A DNA stretch of 64,000 bases, taken from positions 1,956,001 through 2,020,000 of the forward strand of contig JAWHQI010000239.1 of the NCBI GenBank assembly GCA_033032865.1, in the 5' to 3' direction. The translations under genes were made by a program, and so were the position numbers. Under the pieces are notes generated by a model. That model searched no databases, was not told the DNA's origin, and saw only the letters and a list, made by a program, of their open reading frames with translations. Of this stretch, positions 61,987 through 64,000 are shown in pieces. This DNA is from Dactylorhiza incarnata. Lineage: Eukaryota; Streptophyta; Magnoliopsida; Asparagales; Orchidaceae. Position 1 is the first letter of the stretch. Each line of letters starts with the position of its first letter.

Positions 61987-64000
61987 TCAAGATTCCTTGT
62001 TAAGCATTCCCAGTTCCAATTTGAAGAAATTGAATTTGGTTTCGTCCAGAGGCTTCGTAAAAATATCTGCAATTTGTTTGTCAGTATTAACATATAACAA
62101 ATTGATGTCCTTACTCTCGACATGTTCTCGGATGAAGTGATAGCGAAGCTCAATATGCTTCGTTCTGCTGTGAGAGACGGGATTATTTGCTATGGCAATA
62201 GGACTTGAGGAGTCACAGAACATGGGGATTTCTGAGAGCTTTACATTATAGTCCTCAAGCTGATTTTTCATCCATAAAAGTTGTGCGCAGCAACTGCCAG
62301 CAGAGATATACTCCGATTCAGCAGTTGATATTGCAACGCAATTTTGCTTCTTGCTACTCCAGGAAACGAGCCTTTTTCCCAAGAACTGGCAAGTTCCCGA
62401 AGTGCTCTTCCTATCATCTTTGCTACCTGCAAAATCAGCGTCTGAAAAGCCAATTAGTTCAAAATCATTGCTTCTTGGGTACCATAAGCCGAGATTTGGT
62501 GTAGCCTTAAGGTATCTCAATATCCTCTTTGCAGTGGCATAATGAGATTCCTTACAGTTCACCTGATACCTGGCACATACACATGTTGAGAACATTATAT
62601 CAGGTATAGTAGCAGTGAGATAGAGCAAGGACCCAATTATGCTTCTGTGCTTGGTTTCATCAAAAGGTTTCCCTTTCTCATCCTTGTCCAGAGACATACT
62701 TGAGCCCATTGGAGTTCTCATTGAGGTTGCACTCTCCATTCCAAATTTCTTAAGAAGCTCTTTAGTGAACTTCGTCTGAGAGATGGAGATTCCATCTTCA
62801 GATTGGTGCACCTGGAGTCCTAAGAAATATTTCAGCTCTCCCATACTGCTCATTTCAAACTTACCTTGCATCAAGTCAGAAAACTTTTTGCAAAGTTTGT
62901 CATCAGTAGAGCCAAAAATAATATCGTCGACATAAATTTGCACCAGCAAAATCTTGCCTTTAACTTCCCTAAGAAACAATGTCTTGTCTATTGTTCCTCT
63001 TGTAAATTTGTTCTCAAGAAGAAACTTAGACAATGTCTCATACCAGGCTCGGGGTGCCTGTTTGAGACCATACAAGGCTTTATGTAAATAAAATACATGA
63101 TCAGGAGAGTTAGGATCGACAAAACCTGGAGGCTGAGCTACATACACTTCCTCTTTAAGGTCTCCATTCAGAAAGGCGGACTTTACATCCATCTGGAAAA
63201 CCTTAAAGCCCTTATATGCAGCATAAGCCAGAAATAATCTGATGGCTTCAAGTCTTGCTACTGGTGCGAAGGTCTGATCAAAGTCAATCCCTTCTTCTTG
63301 CCTGTATCCTTGAGCAACCTGTATTGCTTTGTTCTTGGTGATGATGCCCTTTGCATCAAGCTTGTTCCGGAAAATCCATTTGGTTCCAATCACATTCTGT
63401 CCTTTGGGTCTAGGTACCAACTTCCAAACTTTACATCTTTTGAATTGGTTGAGCTCCTCTTGCATAGCAAGGATCCAAGAGGGATCGGTGTTTGCTTCTT
63501 CAAACTTCTTCGGCTCAATCTGTGAAAGAAAACTTAAATGTAAAACTTCGTTAGTTGAACCTCTTCTAGTTAGAACTCTGCTTGAAGGATCTCCGATGAT
63601 TTGATCAGCTGGATGATCTCTCAAATGTCTGATCACTCCAACATTTAGATGATTATGAGGTTCCCGCACTTCAGGTACATCTTCATCTTCCTGAGGATCA
63701 TCATCCTCACATGCAGAAGGGGCAATTACTTCAATAGATTGTGGAACGTCTTCCTTTACCACTTCTTCTAAGTGTAGATCTTTGAATCTTGCATCTGCAT
63801 CTTCAACAAAGACACTAGAAGAGCTGCTTTGAAGCATGCTCGTCTCATCAAATATGACATTAAGAGTTTCTTCTACAACCAGGGTTTTCTTGTTGAAAAT
63901 CCTATATGCCTTACTATGGCTACTATAACCAACAAAAATACCTTCAAAACATTTTTCACTAAACTTAGTTTTATAATACTTTCCATTGTTAAGCACGAAG
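61987..64000 (-). CDS. pol: El-8 pol: integrase C-terminus, reverse transcriptase, RNase H (partial)
   Basis: An open frame enters at the right edge and runs 670 codons to TAG at 61987 with no internal stop. Integrase C-terminus '[19 protein letters not shown]' comes first. RT has '[20 protein letters not shown]', '[19 protein letters not shown]' (about 63180), '[14 protein letters not shown]' (about 63050) and the catalytic '[12 protein letters not shown]' (about 62930). RNase H has '[19 protein letters not shown]' (about 62440), '[20 protein letters not shown]' and '[17 protein letters not shown]', ending '[11 protein letters not shown]'. All key residues are present. It copies element RNA into DNA. 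The 5' part is outside the window. Confidence 0.95.
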   Translation of the reverse strand, partial: FVLNNGKYYKTKFSEKCFEGIFVGYSSHSKAYRIFNKKTLVVEETLNVIFDETSMLQSSSSSVFVEDADARFKDLHLEEVVKEDVPQSIEVIAPSACEDDDPQEDEDVPEVREPHNHLNVGVIRHLRDHPADQIIGDPSSRVLTRRGSTNEVLHLSFLSQIEPKKFEEANTDPSWILAMQEELNQFKRCKVWKLVPRPKGQNVIGTKWIFRNKLDAKGIITKNKAIQVAQGYRQEEGIDFDQTFAPVARLEAIRLFLAYAAYKGFKVFQMDVKSAFLNGDLKEEVYVAQPPGFVDPNSPDHVFYLHKALYGLKQAPRAWYETLSKFLLENKFTRGTIDKTLFLREVKGKILLVQIYVDDIIFGSTDDKLCKKFSDLMQGKFEMSSMGELKYFLGLQVHQSEDGISISQTKFTKELLKKFGMESATSMRTPMGSSMSLDKDEKGKPFDETKHRSIIGSLLYLTATIPDIMFSTCVCARYQVNCKESHYATAKRILRYLKATPNLGLWYPRSNDFELIGFSDADFAGSKDDRKSTSGTCQFLGKRLVSWSSKKQNCVAISTAESEYISAGSCCAQLLWMKNQLEDYNVKLSEIPMFCDSSSPIAIANNPVSHSRTKHIELRYHFIREHVESKDINLLYVNTDKQIADIFTKPLDETKFNFFKLELGMLNKES

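Larger units (their letters stand above)
57318..64000 (-). mobile_element. El-8: Sirevirus (Ty1/copia), 3' part, runs off window
   Basis: Minus orientation. Reading from the right edge: pol (64000-61987), a 318-bp spacer, an 844-codon third ORF (61668-59134), a polypurine tract (58931-58945) and the 3' LTR (58930-57318). A long ORF after pol is the distinguishing trait of Sirevirus elements such as SIRE1 and Maximus. Both visible coding regions are open, so this is the youngest-looking element in the window. The 5' LTR, gag, protease and most of integrase lie beyond position 64000. Confidence 0.9.

Overview
The window looks like intergenic DNA from a flowering plant with a large, repeat-rich nuclear genome. 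I see no host protein gene. Nearly everything that can be recognised is an LTR retrotransposon or a fragment of one, stacked by nested insertion. The evidence is LTR pairs flanked by perfect 5-bp target-site duplications (TSDs), initiator-tRNA-Met-type primer sites, plant-type copia and gypsy pol domains, a chromodomain integrase, Tat-type antisense genes and Cassandra-like 5S rRNA-derived segments. The species cannot be named from sequence alone.

Layout, left to right. 1-2106: non-coding repeat DNA with a 22-bp tandem array. 2107-18551 (El-1): a pol-less Tat-like Ty3/gypsy element (TSD gcagt). It holds a scrambled gag, two tandem arrays and an antisense gene remnant, and is split by El-2. 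3772-12261 (El-2): a minus-strand Sirevirus-like Ty1/copia deletion derivative (TSD ggcac). 18552-22558: a minus-strand, chromovirus-type LTR-like region. 22559-about 26880 (El-3): a broken copia element without its 5' part. 26960-30399: non-coding DNA with two palindrome-rich arrays. 30400-32131 (El-4): LTR and leader of a Tat-like element related to El-1.

32132-57317 (El-5) is a plus-strand Tekay/Del-type chromovirus that interrupts El-4 and is itself interrupted three times. El-6 (38808-42288, TSD aaaga) is non-coding and ends in three Cassandra/5S-like copies in alternating orientation. El-7 (42370-55902, TSD cagat) is a full-length Tat-lineage element. Its gag-pol is one frame with six stops, it has two RNase H domains, and it has two antisense genes before the 3' LTR. 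El-8 (57318 to beyond the window end) is a minus-strand Sirevirus with an open pol and an 844-codon third ORF. Insertion order: El-4 is older than El-5, which is older than El-6, El-7 and El-8; El-1 is older than El-2.

The most interesting signals are: an 80-bp GT-AG intron whose removal joins the El-5 gag and protease frames; spliced antisense genes shared by El-1 and El-7; the inverted 5S-derived triplet in El-6; and the long El-8 third ORF. All functional statements rest on motifs read by eye.
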